64,000 nt of DNA, taken from the NCBI RefSeq assembly GCF_963664915.1, contig NZ_OY761810.1, positions 2,618,661-2,682,660 on the forward strand. Reading direction: 5' to 3'. This DNA comes from an uncultured Caproiciproducens sp. Its GTDB lineage: Bacteria; Bacillota; Clostridia; Oscillospirales; Acutalibacteraceae. The notes below the pieces were generated by a model. The model saw only the letters and a list, made by a program, of their open reading frames with translations, made no database searches and was not told where the DNA came from. Both the position numbers and the translations under genes were made by a program. Shown piece after piece: positions 28,447 through 37,127 of the stretch (the first letter of the stretch is position 1; each line of letters opens with the position of its first letter).

Positions 28447-29157
28447 CTAATCCTCCTTCACAAGTGTTCCGATTGATTCGCCGCAAACAGCTTTCATAAT
28501 ATTGCTTGGCTCACTGATGCTGAAAACCAAAATCGGAATTTTATTATCCTTACATAATGAAGCAGCCGTGCTGTCCATAACCTGTAGGTTCCTGTTAAGT
28601 ACGTCCATAAAGGACAGGGTGTCAAATTTTACAGCATTCGGATTCTTTTTTGGATCACTGTCATAAACGCCGTCAACCATGGTGGCTTTTAATATAATAT
28701 CTGCATCAATTTCAGCAGCTCGTAAGGCCGCCGCCGTATCGGTTGAAAAAAACGGATTTCCTGTACCGCAGCCAAAAACTACAACCCGGCCCTTTTCAAG
28801 ATGACGAACGGCACGGTTGCGGATGTAAGGTTCGGCGATTTGCTGCATTGCAATCGCCGTCTGCACACGAACCTGAACACCGAGCTGCTCAAGCGCATCG
28901 GCAACACCAAGTGCGTTGATTGTAGTTGCAAGCATGCCCATGTGATCGGCACGGGTTCTGTCCATTTTTCCACTGCTGCGGCCGCGCCAAAAATTGCCGC
29001 CGCCAACGACGATTCCGATTTCAACACCCATATCCGAACATTTTTTTATCGGTTCACAAATCTTTAGAACTGTGTCAAAATCAATACCGTGCGTTCCGCT
29101 CCCGGCAAGTGACTCGCCGCTCAGTTTGAGAAGAATTCTTTTATATTTAGGTTGCAA
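28447..29157 (-). CDS. pyrH: UMP kinase
   Basis: PyrH phosphorylates UMP to UDP; it is the bacterial amino-acid-kinase-fold enzyme, usually hexameric and GTP-controlled. Segments seen are [40 protein letters not shown] and the C-terminal [10 protein letters not shown] take the TTG at 29157 as start: it gives [12 protein letters not shown], as in relatives, and GGGGTG lies five bases before it. The ATG seven codons upstream has no ribosome site. It is the first gene of the long operon running to polC. Confidence 0.95.
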   Translation of the reverse strand: MQPKYKRILLKLSGESLAGSGTHGIDFDTVLKICEPIKKCSDMGVEIGIVVGGGNFWRGRSSGKMDRTRADHMGMLATTINALGVADALEQLGVQVRVQTAIAMQQIAEPYIRNRAVRHLEKGRVVVFGCGTGNPFFSTDTAAALRAAEIDADIILKATMVDGVYDSDPKKNPNAVKFDTLSFMDVLNRNLQVMDSTAASLCKDNKIPILVFSISEPSNIMKAVCGESIGTLVKED

Positions 29158-29181
29158 ATAAAACACCCCTGTTATCATTTT

Positions 29182-29210
29182 ATATTATTTTACAATAAGC
29201 ATTGTGTAAA
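29182..29210 (-). promoter_or_regulatory. Promoter of the pyrH-frr-uppS-cdsA-dxr-rseP-ispG-polC operon
   Basis: TTTACA (29205-29210) and TAATAT (29182-29187) on the minus strand are 17 bp apart, about 25 bases before the TTG start of pyrH. A further TTGACA lies upstream near 29254-29259 without a good -10. Confidence 0.55.
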
Positions 29211-29298
29211 GTAAAGGCTTTCATAACTAAATATAGTTATTATTGTCAAGTTTTATAATTTAGAAACATTTGCCGGAAGCCTTAAACGAAAGCAAGGC

Positions 29299-29328
29299 AA
29301 AAAAATAGCGCAGGATCATTTCCTGCGC
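29299..29328 (-). terminator. Terminator of rpsB-tsf
   Basis: An 8-bp stem (GCGCAGGA/TCCTGCGC) with a five-base loop is followed on the minus strand by seven U. It separates rpsB-tsf from pyrH, so the usual rpsB-tsf-pyrH-frr series is split here into two transcription units. Confidence 0.82.
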
Positions 29329-29345
29329 CATTCATTCAGCAATTA

Positions 29346-30260
29346 TTACTTAACCATGTTGGCGATTTCTTCAGCGAAATTATCTTCACGTTTTTCAAGT
29401 CCCTCGCCTTTTTCGAAGCGAACATAATCTACAATAGAAATTGTTCCGCCAAGTTCTTTGCCGGTCGCTTCCGTATACTGCTGTACGGAAATGTCGCCGT
29501 CTTTAACATAAGCCTGATCCAAAAGGCAAATATCCTTAAAGAATTTCCCAAGTCTGCCGGTAACAATCTTATCAGCAATTGCAGCAGGTTTTCCGTCGTT
29601 GATAATCTGCTCTTTCAGAATGGTTTTCTCATGTTCAATGACATCGGCGGGAACCGATTTCTGATCAAGGTACTGCGGGCTGATAGCCGCAATCTGCATG
29701 GCAATATTTTTAGCATATTCCTTAAATTCATCCTTTGCCGCAATCTCAGCGGATGTATCGAACTTAACAAGAACGCCGATTTTTCCGGCCGCATGAATAT
29801 AAGCTGCAACGGCACCCTCAAAACGTTTAAAACGGCGAATTTTAATGTTTTCACCAATCGTCTGAATTTTCTCTTTGAGCAGTGCGTCAATGGTCTGTTC
29901 CGTACCAACAGCTTTGCACTGAAGCAGTGCGTCAACATCAGCCGGATTGCTGGCAATGACCGTATCCGCACAAATTTTCACAAAGCTCTGAAAATCCGCA
30001 TTCTTGGCAACAAAATCGGTCTCAGCATTTACTTCAATATTGACACCGACCGTTCCTTCATTGTTCAGACATGCAAACGCGACGCCCTCGGCTGCAATAC
30101 GGCCGGCTTTCTTTGTAGCGGCTGCAAGGCCCTTTTCTCTTAAAAAGTCAATTGCAACATCCATGTCTCCATTGGACGCGTCAAGCGCTTTTTTGCAGTC
30201 CATCATTCCGCAGCCGGTCTTCTCACGAAGCGCTGCAACGTCTTTAGCTGTAAAAGCCAT
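29346..30260 (-). CDS. tsf: Elongation factor Ts
   Basis: EF-Ts exchanges GDP on EF-Tu. The 304-residue product has an N-terminal UBA-like domain (LREKTGCGMMDCKKALDA), the conserved TDFVAKN motif that contacts EF-Tu, and a dimerisation domain. It follows rpsB on the same transcript and ends at a strong terminator. Confidence 0.98.
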   Translation of the reverse strand: MAFTAKDVAALREKTGCGMMDCKKALDASNGDMDVAIDFLREKGLAAATKKAGRIAAEGVAFACLNNEGTVGVNIEVNAETDFVAKNADFQSFVKICADTVIASNPADVDALLQCKAVGTEQTIDALLKEKIQTIGENIKIRRFKRFEGAVAAYIHAAGKIGVLVKFDTSAEIAAKDEFKEYAKNIAMQIAAISPQYLDQKSVPADVIEHEKTILKEQIINDGKPAAIADKIVTGRLGKFFKDICLLDQAYVKDGDISVQQYTEATGKELGGTISIVDYVRFEKGEGLEKREDNFAEEIANMVK

Positions 30261-30319
30261 TCTATTTCCTCCGCTCTTATCTCTATTATAATTAGTCTTA
30301 TTTTTTATGCATAAACCGT

Positions 30320-31063
30320 TTATTCTGCGGCTACGGCCTCTGCTTCATTTACTTTTTCTTCTGCCGCGGCAGAGCCCATCTGGCCTTCTTTGCCTTCGAC
30401 AATTGCGTTTGCCATTGTTGCGGAAATTAACTTAACGGCACGGATAGCGTCATCATTGCCCGGAATCACATAGTCAATCTCATCCGGGTCGCAGTTTGTA
30501 TCAACAATAGCGACAATCGGAATACCAAGTTTTTTTGCTTCGGCAACTGCAATTCTCTCTTTGCGGGGGTCAACAATGAACAGTGCACCAGGAATTTGTT
30601 TCATTTCCTTAATACCGCCCAAGAATTTTTCAAGCTTTTCAATCTGAAGGCGAAGTTTAATGACTTCTTTTTTCGGCAAAAGATCAAAAGTACCGTCTTC
30701 TTCCATATTTTTAAGCTGGTTTAAGCGGTCAATTCTGCGGCGAATCGTACGGAAGTTGGTTAACATACCGCCGAGCCAACGTGCGTTTACAAAGTATGCG
30801 CCTGCACGCTCCGCTTCTTCTTTAACGGAATCCTGAGCCTGCTTTTTGGTTCCTACAAATAATACAGACTTGCCCTCGGCAGAAAGGCTGCGGACAAAAC
30901 TGTAGGCATCCTCAAGCTTTTTAACGGTTTTCTGCAGATCGATAATGTAAATACCATTGCGTTCCGTGAAGATGTACGGCGCCATTTTAGGGTTCCATCT
31001 TCTGGTTTGGTGACCGAAGTGAACACCGGCCTCCAAGAGCTGTTTCATAGATACTACTGACAT
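30320..31063 (-). CDS. rpsB: 30S ribosomal protein S2
   Basis: The 247-residue product begins [25 protein letters not shown], the standard S2 opening, and has the [18 protein letters not shown] segment. The start at 31063 is set by GGAGG with good spacing; an in-frame ATG ten codons earlier lacks one. The leader of roughly 100 bases between promoter and start contains a small CCCAAGATTGGG hairpin, but I cannot assign it to a known S2 autoregulatory structure. Confidence 0.98.
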   Translation of the reverse strand: MSVVSMKQLLEAGVHFGHQTRRWNPKMAPYIFTERNGIYIIDLQKTVKKLEDAYSFVRSLSAEGKSVLFVGTKKQAQDSVKEEAERAGAYFVNARWLGGMLTNFRTIRRRIDRLNQLKNMEEDGTFDLLPKKEVIKLRLQIEKLEKFLGGIKEMKQIPGALFIVDPRKERIAVAEAKKLGIPIVAIVDTNCDPDEIDYVIPGNDDAIRAVKLISATMANAIVEGKEGQMGSAAAEEKVNEAEAVAAE

Positions 31064-31169
31064 AATTTTCCTCCTTGGTTTTTCCTCCGCCATGCTTTAA
31101 CAGATGCAACACCCAATCTTGGGCACCAAATCATCATAGCACAACGTGTGATTTTTTATTGCGCGAATT

Positions 31170-31198
31170 ATTATATCATATTAAATGATATAATTCAA
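31170..31198 (-). promoter_or_regulatory. Promoter of rpsB-tsf
   Basis: TTGAAT (31193-31198) and a perfect TATAAT (31170-31175), both on the minus strand, are 17 bp apart. They lie just downstream of the ymxH stop. Confidence 0.75.
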
Positions 31199-31205
31199 GC
31201 CCTTT

Positions 31206-31499
31206 TCAGGCACCGCCAAAGAATCCGCCAAATCCGCGCGATCTTTTTTTTGTACGGCAATAGTTATTATAACACACTAATATAGTATCGTCACCTATTA
31301 CCTGAATATCCTGCCATTTAATAACGATATCGTCTTCCCTGCCAAATAGTCCAAAGCAGCGCAGGCGGCCGTAAATTACAATTGCGATCACCCTTGCATC
31401 CGCGGTATCTATCTCCACATCACAGACACATCCTATTCGCGTTCCATCCTTTACATTAATTACTTCTTTGTGGCGCATATCAATAATTCTGCAATTCAC
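31206..31499 (-). CDS. YlmC/YmxH family PRC-barrel sporulation protein
   Basis: The 97-residue product begins NCRIIDMRHKEVINVKDG and contains a GCVCDVEID segment and a predicted beta-barrel, as in YlmC/YmxH proteins found in endospore formers. The molecular role is not established. It starts with GTG at 31499, supported by GGAGG seven bases upstream, and ends in a short Phe/Gly-rich tail. It is divergent from ppa and stands alone before the rpsB promoter. Confidence 0.82.
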   Translation of the reverse strand: MNCRIIDMRHKEVINVKDGTRIGCVCDVEIDTADARVIAIVIYGRLRCFGLFGREDDIVIKWQDIQVIGDDTILVCYNNYCRTKKRSRGFGGFFGGA

Positions 31500-31551
31500 G
31501 CTTCCACCTCCCCTACAGTTATATGCCAGACTTTGTTATATAATTAATTAA

Positions 31552-31580
31552 TTGATTAATCTGAAAAAAAATGGTATAAT
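31552..31580 (+). promoter_or_regulatory. Promoter of ppa
   Basis: TTGATT at 31552-31557 and TATAAT at 31575-31580, spacing 17 bp, about 28 bases before the coding start. Confidence 0.72.
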
Positions 31581-31608
31581 TACTCGATAAAATAATCAGG
31601 AGGCTAAT

Positions 31609-32139
31609 ATGAATATTTGGCATGATATTTCACCAAAAAGAATTAAATCAGAAGACTTTTGTGCTGTTATAGAAATACCAAAAGGCTGTAAAATCAAGTA
31701 TGAGCTTGACAAAGAAACCGGTCTGCTCATTATGGACAGGATTCTTTATACTTCCACTCACTATCCTGCTAATTATGGCTTGATTCCACGTACATATGCC
31801 AGTGACAACGATCCTTTGGATGTGCTTGTGCTTTGTTCCGAGGATATTCGTCCGCTTTCCTTAGTACGGTGTTATGCAATCGGCGTTATTATTATGGTAG
31901 ATAATGGTATGAAGGATGAGAAAATCATTGCAATTCCGTTTAATGACCCAACCTATAACAGTTACCGCGATATTAACGAACTGCCAAAACATATTTTTGA
32001 TGAAATGTCTCATTTTTTCTCGGTTTACAAACAGCTTGAGGGAAAAGTCACGGCCATTGATGAAGTAAAAGGGCCCGCAGATGCGAAAGAAATCATTCAA
32101 AACTGCATTGATAACTACGTTGAAAAATTTTGTAAATAA
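31609..32139 (+). CDS. ppa: Inorganic pyrophosphatase, family I
   Basis: This cytoplasmic enzyme hydrolyses pyrophosphate. The 176-residue product carries the family I signature DNDPLDVLVL with its three metal-binding Asp residues, the THYPANYGLIPRTY segment, and a later KGPADAKEII stretch. The AGGAGG four bases before the ATG is strong. Many Bacilli use the unrelated family II enzyme, so family I is worth noting. The end of this gene is overlapped on the other strand by the frameshifted tail of the neighbouring glycosyltransferase. Confidence 0.95.
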   Translation: MNIWHDISPKRIKSEDFCAVIEIPKGCKIKYELDKETGLLIMDRILYTSTHYPANYGLIPRTYASDNDPLDVLVLCSEDIRPLSLVRCYAIGVIIMVDNGMKDEKIIAIPFNDPTYNSYRDINELPKHIFDEMSHFFSVYKQLEGKVTAIDEVKGPADAKEIIQNCIDNYVEKFCK

Positions 32140-32158
32140 TGATATTTCTGCTAATCTT

Positions 32159-32191
32159 AAAATCCCCTGTGAAAAACTCACAGGGGATTTT
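32159..32191. terminator. Two-way terminator between ppa and the glycosyltransferase
   Basis: A perfect 14-bp stem (AAAATCCCCTGTGA with its complement at 32178-32191) and a five-base loop. It lies between the ppa stop and the expected, frameshift-corrected stop of the converging gene. Confidence 0.88.
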
Positions 32192-32221
32192 TGCATGCTA
32201 TTGCTATTCACGATGAGTAAA

Positions 32222-34227
32222 TTATGATTTAAATAAATACAAAGTACCGTTTTGCCCCCCATCTGCCCAACATTGTTCGTTTTAGAGCTGTATTGGCTCG
32301 AATCAATTAAAACCGCATTTTCTTTTACATAAGATTCAATTTCAGAATTTCCCGATCCGCCATTTTGAGAGGACAGGAGAAAATAGGTAATTTTTCCTTC
32401 GGCGACAAGTGCTTTCAGTTTATCCACCGTAAGAGAGTTATCCGAGCCTAAAAATCCACCATAAGCGTAACAGGGAAGCCCGGTGTCAATGATATACTGC
32501 GCCACACTGCTTGAGCGTTGTGATGTGACAAGGAAACTACCCTCTTTATAATTTTTCACTAAATAATCTTCCAAAGCAGAGACCTGTGAACTGCTGCCGT
32601 CCGACAGCATGCCGACTCTATTCCCCTGTCCGCTTTCCACCAATTCCGGACCTGCGTAGGGCATTGTGGCATTTGGCACACCCATGACCGGTGTAAGAGC
32701 CCAGTAAAAAGGAGCGGCTAATGCGGACAGAATAAGCGCTGCCATCGAAACAGCGAGGATGACGCGTTTGCGCTTTATACAACAAACTGCAAACAGAAGA
32801 ATTCCAACCCCCGACGCTCCAAGCATTACGGGAAGCAGCCAAGTTTTTAATTCAGAATATCTTAACACACAAATAACCTGCAATGCTAAATTTCCGAGGA
32901 AAGCAGCCAGTAAAAGTACAGGACGCAGATACTCAATTTTTTTTTCAGCTTTATTTTTAAAGCCGTTGTAGATTGCAGTAATGCCGATACCGCTCAGTAC
33001 GGCAATGGCCGGCGCCATCATGCAAAGGTAATATCGGTGGTAAAAACCTGCAAAGCTGAAAAAAACTGTCATGGTTATCAGCCAGAGCGACCAAAAAACG
33101 AAAGCCCCCTGACGTACATTTTTATTTTTGAAATTCCATTTTTTAACGCACAGCAACATACTGCAAATGGCAAACAAAAGGAACCATGAACCCTGCCCAT
33201 ATAAATTTGATGTCCAAAGACGCAGCGGAGACGCATTTCCAATTTCAGAGCTTCCACCGCCGCCAGTCATCCCCATACTGCGGCCATCATCTTTACTGTT
33301 TCCACTGCCGGCGGCTCTATCCGGCTGACCCTGGCCGTCAGCATCGTTCATCTGCGGTGCGGTGCCGGGAATATCCTTGTCTAAAGGGCTCGCCGTACCG
33401 CCGCCCATCCCTCCGCCGCCCATGCTTTGGCCAAATAATCTTTCCGTGCCGTTATGGCCCAGCACCAATTCAAGCATTGAATTGGTGCTGGTGCTGTCAA
33501 CATAGGGACGGCTTTCAGACGGATATAACTCAACGGCAAGCACCCATGCGAAAGACACTCCCAATACTATTACCATACTGAGAATCCCGGCTAGGAAGCG
33601 TTTGCCAAGCTTTTCCTTTGCAAAAAACAGATAGGTCAGAGCAATTGCAGGTAAAATCATGTATGCCTGCAACATTTTAATGTTGAATCCTAACCCAACA
33701 AATACTGCTGCACAAAACAAATATCTCCATTTACCACTGTCGATGGAACGAAAGAGGAACCATGTGGCTACGAGCAGCACAAAGATAAGCTGCATATCTA
33801 TCGTATTATTTCGTGATGCCACCACCACCACCGGCGTGACGGCAAAAAGCAGAGATGAGAAAAGCCCAGTCGGCCTGCCAAAATGTTTTGCAGTTAAAAT
33901 GTAAATCATAACGGTAGAAGCTGCTCCCGCCAAAGCCTGCGGAAGCAGCATTGCCCAACCGTGATAGCCGAAGATGAGTACGGAAATCGCCTGCATCCAC
34001 AAACCAAGAGGAGGCTTGTCGACAGAAACCATTCCGGCAGGGTCGAATGATACAAAAAAGAAGTTCTTAAAACTCAGCGTCATACTCTTGATACACGCTG
34101 CATAATATTCGTTTCCGGTTCCGTTATTTGTAATCGCATAGAAATTCAAGGTGAAGGACAGCGCCGCTATCATTGCCAACGCAATGATATAGTAATATTT
34201 CTTTTGTTTCACAATGATGTGCTGCAT
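32222..34227 (-). CDS. GT39/ArnT-like membrane glycosyltransferase with a probable frameshift near the 3' end
   Basis: The product is a polytopic GT-C protein of about 670 residues. The N-terminal region has a membrane helix and SVDKPPLGLWMQ, whose Asp fits the acidic loop of PMT/ArnT enzymes that use polyprenyl-phosphate sugars. A Gly-rich loop (near GGGGMGGG) and a soluble C-terminal domain are typical of the Firmicutes YkcB-like group. Past residue ~655 the frame runs into C6 at 32255-32260 (G6 in the gene). As read, translation continues 119 codons beyond, across the terminator and antisense to ppa. With one more G the protein ends GGQNGTLYLFKS at 32222, as expected for the family. GGGGGA supports the start. 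Confidence 0.82.
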
Positions 34228-34316
34228 AGAATATCCCCCGATTGATCGTAAATCTATTACAGCGCTTAGTATAAGTTCCCATTGTGAAGACGGCGTGATG
34301 GGTAAGAAAACAACAG

Positions 34317-35087
34317 TTAAATATCTTTCTTGATTTTGTCAAGCGCAGCCTTTTCAAGCCTTGAAACCTGTGCCTGACTGATTCCGATTTCTGAAGCGAC
34401 CTCCATCTGTGTTTTTCCCTGGAAAAAGCGCATGGAAAGAATCCTTTTTTCTCTGCTATTCAAATCCCGGATTGCCTCTTTCAGTGCAATTTCATCCAAC
34501 CAGTTGGAATCGTCGTTGTTATCACCCACCTGATCCATCACATAAATGGTATCGCCTCCGTCTGAAAAAACCGGTTCAAAAAGCGAAACCGGTTCAACGA
34601 TGGACTCAAGCGCAAGTACCACATCCTCACGCGGCAGGTTCAGCTCTTTTGCAATTTCTTCAATAGTTGGCTCACGATTATTTTCAGCCGTCATTTTCTC
34701 TTTTGCCTGCATGGCCTTGTAAGCCGTGTCACGCAATGACCGGCTGACGCGTATCGAATTATTATCCCTCAGATAACGTCGTATTTCTCCAATAATCATT
34801 GGTACCCCATAGGTACTGAAACGAACTCCCTGACCAATATCAAAATGATCTATCGCTTTGATGAGACCAATACATCCCACCTGAAAAAGATCATCAAGAT
34901 TTTCCCCGCGATTTGTAAAGCGCTGAATCACACTCAAGACAAGGCGCAGGTTTCCATTTATGAGTTCATCGCGTGCTTTGAGGTCACCCTCCTTGACCCG
35001 GCGCAGCAATTGCATTTTTTCCTTTTCGGTAAGTACTTTTAACTTCGAAGTGTTAACCCCGCAGATTTCGACTTTGTTGTACTGCAT
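34317..35087 (-). CDS. sigG: Sporulation sigma factor SigG
   Basis: SigG directs late forespore transcription. The 256-residue product matches SigG very closely in the N-terminal NKVEICGVNTSKL segment, region 2 (NLRLVLSVIQRF, DDLFQVGCIGLIKAID), the IIGEIRRYLRDNNSIRVSRSLRD segment (regions 2.4-3), and region 4 helix-turn-helix EVASEIGISQAQVSRLEKAA. GAGGGA lies five bases before the ATG. In most Clostridia sigG follows spoIIGA and sigE; here it is 3.4 kb away, with plus-strand genes between. A SigF-type promoter precedes it. Confidence 0.97.
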   Translation of the reverse strand: MQYNKVEICGVNTSKLKVLTEKEKMQLLRRVKEGDLKARDELINGNLRLVLSVIQRFTNRGENLDDLFQVGCIGLIKAIDHFDIGQGVRFSTYGVPMIIGEIRRYLRDNNSIRVSRSLRDTAYKAMQAKEKMTAENNREPTIEEIAKELNLPREDVVLALESIVEPVSLFEPVFSDGGDTIYVMDQVGDNNDDSNWLDEIALKEAIRDLNSREKRILSMRFFQGKTQMEVASEIGISQAQVSRLEKAALDKIKKDI

Positions 35088-35122
35088 GCCGTTCCCTCAT
35101 TTCCGTGGAATAACTTACTATC

Positions 35123-35151
35123 ATTATTACCATGGACGCGGTGATTCATGC
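35123..35151 (-). promoter_or_regulatory. Candidate SigF-type promoter of sigG
   Basis: On the minus strand GCATG (35147-35151) and GGTAATAAT (35123-35131) are 15 bp apart. The -10 fits the SigF consensus GGnnAnAnT completely. In B. subtilis the sigG gene is known to be transcribed by SigF, and the distance to the start codon is suitable. Confidence 0.6.
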
Positions 35152-35186
35152 GGCATCATTATTAAAAATATTAAAGGGATTTATAA

Positions 35187-35216
35187 TTGCTTTTTTATCA
35201 TGAAGTCGTATATACT
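35187..35216 (+). promoter_or_regulatory. Promoter of cca and following genes
   Basis: TTGCTT at 35187-35192 and TATACT at 35211-35216, 18 bp apart, about 55 bases before the cca start. A small CCTGT/ACAGG hairpin (35232-35245) lies in the leader. Confidence 0.55.
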
Positions 35217-35272
35217 ATAAGAAATACCGATCCTGTGAAGACAGGCTAAAAAATGACAAGAGAGGCGGGAAC

Positions 35273-36610
35273 ATGCGAATCAATATACCGCCACAGGTAG
35301 AAACAGTCATTCAAAAGCTGAATAATGCCGGCTATGAAGCATATATTGTTGGCGGCTGTGTGCGGGACAGCATTCTTGGACTGGCACCAAGCGACTGGGA
35401 TGTAACAACGTCCGCTCTTCCCGATGAGACCGAACTGGCCTTAAGCGGGTTCAAATGTATCAAAACCGGAATCAAACACGGAACCATTTCGGTGTTGATC
35501 AACCACATGCCCGTTGAAGTGACCACTTACCGGATAGACGGCCAGTATTCCGATAACCGCCATCCGGACAGTGTACGCTTTACGCGCAGCTTGAAAGAAG
35601 ATCTGTCACGCAGGGATTTCACTGTCAACGCCCTCGCATACAATCATTTCGATGGTATTATTGACTGCTTTGACGGTATGGAAGATCTGAAAAACCGGAG
35701 AATCCGGTGCGTCGGGATACCTGATTTGCGTTTTCAGGAAGATGGGCTGAGAATTTTACGGGCACTGCGCTTCTCCTCCGTACTTGAATTTACAATTGAA
35801 CGAAACACCTCATTAAGTATTCTTAATAACCGCGATCTGCTTGACCATATTGCCCGTGAACGCATTAATTCTGAATTCACAAAGCTCCTCTGCGGTAACG
35901 CGGAAAATATTTTAAGAGATTATCGTCCCGTATTTGAGCAATTTGTATCGGGAATCAGTTTGATGGCCGGATTCCAGCAGAATAATCCCTATCACATTTA
36001 TGATGTATGGGAACACACGCTGAAAGCTGTTGCCGCCGCTGAGGCAATTCCTATTCTTCGCCTGACAATGTTTTTGTACGATATCGGCAAGCCTTTGTGC
36101 TACACACAGGATGAAAATGGAATCGGGCATTTTTACGGTCATGGAAAGAAAAGCGCCGAAATGGCAAAAGGAATTTTAGAGGAGCTTCGGTATGACGGCG
36201 ATGCCGTCTGTATGGTTTCAAAACTCATAAATTTACATGATCTGCCAGTCCATACGGATGAAACGTCCCTGTTGCGGCTTCTGAACAAAAACGGCGAAAA
36301 GACACTGCGCTATCTTTTCAAGGTGAAAACCGCCGATATAAAGGCACAAAACCCCGTTTACATCGGCAGGCTGGATGAACTGAAAAAAGCGCAAGCCATG
36401 CTCGAAAGCATTCTTGCGCGCGGGCTTTGCTTCTCTCTGAAAGATTTGCAGCTGAACGGTTCAGACCTGCTGTCATTGAACATTCCGCAGGGTGCTGCAA
36501 TCGGCAGGATGCTTTCCCTGCTTTTAGACGCGGTGTTGGACGGTAAATGCCCCAACAGCCATGACCAGCTAATCAAATATGCACTTCATGTAAAAGGACA
36601 GATACAATGA
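35273..36610 (+). CDS. cca: CCA-adding tRNA nucleotidyltransferase with altered HD motif
   Basis: The enzyme builds or repairs the 3' CCA of tRNA. The 445-residue product has the class II nucleotidyltransferase motif GGCVRD followed by DWDVTTSA (metal-binding DxD), the SRRDFTVNALAY segment, and FQEDGLRILRALRF. A C-terminal HD-type region follows (YDVWEHTLKA, then FLYDIGKP). The usual HD dyad is replaced by Tyr-Asp, so phosphohydrolase activity of that part is doubtful. The function could be full CCA addition or A-addition only; I cannot tell from sequence. It overlaps the next gene by four bases. Confidence 0.92.
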   Translation: MRINIPPQVETVIQKLNNAGYEAYIVGGCVRDSILGLAPSDWDVTTSALPDETELALSGFKCIKTGIKHGTISVLINHMPVEVTTYRIDGQYSDNRHPDSVRFTRSLKEDLSRRDFTVNALAYNHFDGIIDCFDGMEDLKNRRIRCVGIPDLRFQEDGLRILRALRFSSVLEFTIERNTSLSILNNRDLLDHIARERINSEFTKLLCGNAENILRDYRPVFEQFVSGISLMAGFQQNNPYHIYDVWEHTLKAVAAAEAIPILRLTMFLYDIGKPLCYTQDENGIGHFYGHGKKSAEMAKGILEELRYDGDAVCMVSKLINLHDLPVHTDETSLLRLLNKNGEKTLRYLFKVKTADIKAQNPVYIGRLDELKKAQAMLESILARGLCFSLKDLQLNGSDLLSLNIPQGAAIGRMLSLLLDAVLDGKCPNSHDQLIKYALHVKGQIQ

Positions 36611-37107
36611 TTGAAATTGTTGAGCACACTTTTGAACCTGTTTATGATAAAAATTCAAGGATATTGATTTTAGGTACGATGCCTTCGCCAAAATCACGCG
36701 AATACGGCTTTTATTATTCCCATCCGCAAAACCGTTTCTGGAGAATCGTAGCAGATTTATATAGACAGAAGCTTCCCGAAAGCAACATCGAAAAAGCCTA
36801 TTTTCTGCTGAGAAACCGTGTTGCGCTCTGGGATGTCCTGAAAAGCTGCAGTATCTCGGGGGCAGACGACAGCAGCATTAAAGAACCTGTCGCGAACAAT
36901 ATCGGCGGTCTGCTGAAAAAGACAAATATTCAGGCCGTGTTTACAACGGGAACAAAGGCCGCCTCTTTATATAAGCGCTTTTGTGAAAAATCCGCAGGAT
37001 GTTCCGCCATAGCACTGCCGTCAACGAGTCCTGCAAACTGCCGGCACTACGACTATGAAAGCCTAAAGGCAGCTTACAGCATTATTCTCAATTATACCGA
37101 ATCATGA
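36607..37107 (+). CDS. DNA-deoxyinosine (hypoxanthine) glycosylase, UDG superfamily
   Basis: The 166-residue protein has a UDG-fold motif 1 (ILILGTMPSPKS), an NRFWRIVADLY segment, and a late LPSTSPANCRHY motif. This pattern matches the HDG family, which excises hypoxanthine formed by adenine deamination. The start codon overlaps the cca stop (ATGA), so translation is coupled. The family call is fairly secure. Substrate preference is inferred from the family, and the protein lacks the motifs of classical Ung. Confidence 0.8.
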   Translation: MIEIVEHTFEPVYDKNSRILILGTMPSPKSREYGFYYSHPQNRFWRIVADLYRQKLPESNIEKAYFLLRNRVALWDVLKSCSISGADDSSIKEPVANNIGGLLKKTNIQAVFTTGTKAASLYKRFCEKSAGCSAIALPSTSPANCRHYDYESLKAAYSIILNYTES

Positions 37108-37127
37108 AATAAGTAAGGAGATAAAAT

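Noticed and set aside
31064..31169. rpsB leader as a known S2 autoregulatory structure
   Set aside because: Only a small hairpin is visible and I could not match it to a described S2 leader.
31861..32221. C-terminal extension of the glycosyltransferase frame over ppa
   Set aside because: It is antisense to ppa, crosses a strong terminator, and disappears when one G is added to the G6 tract; I treat it as a frameshift product.
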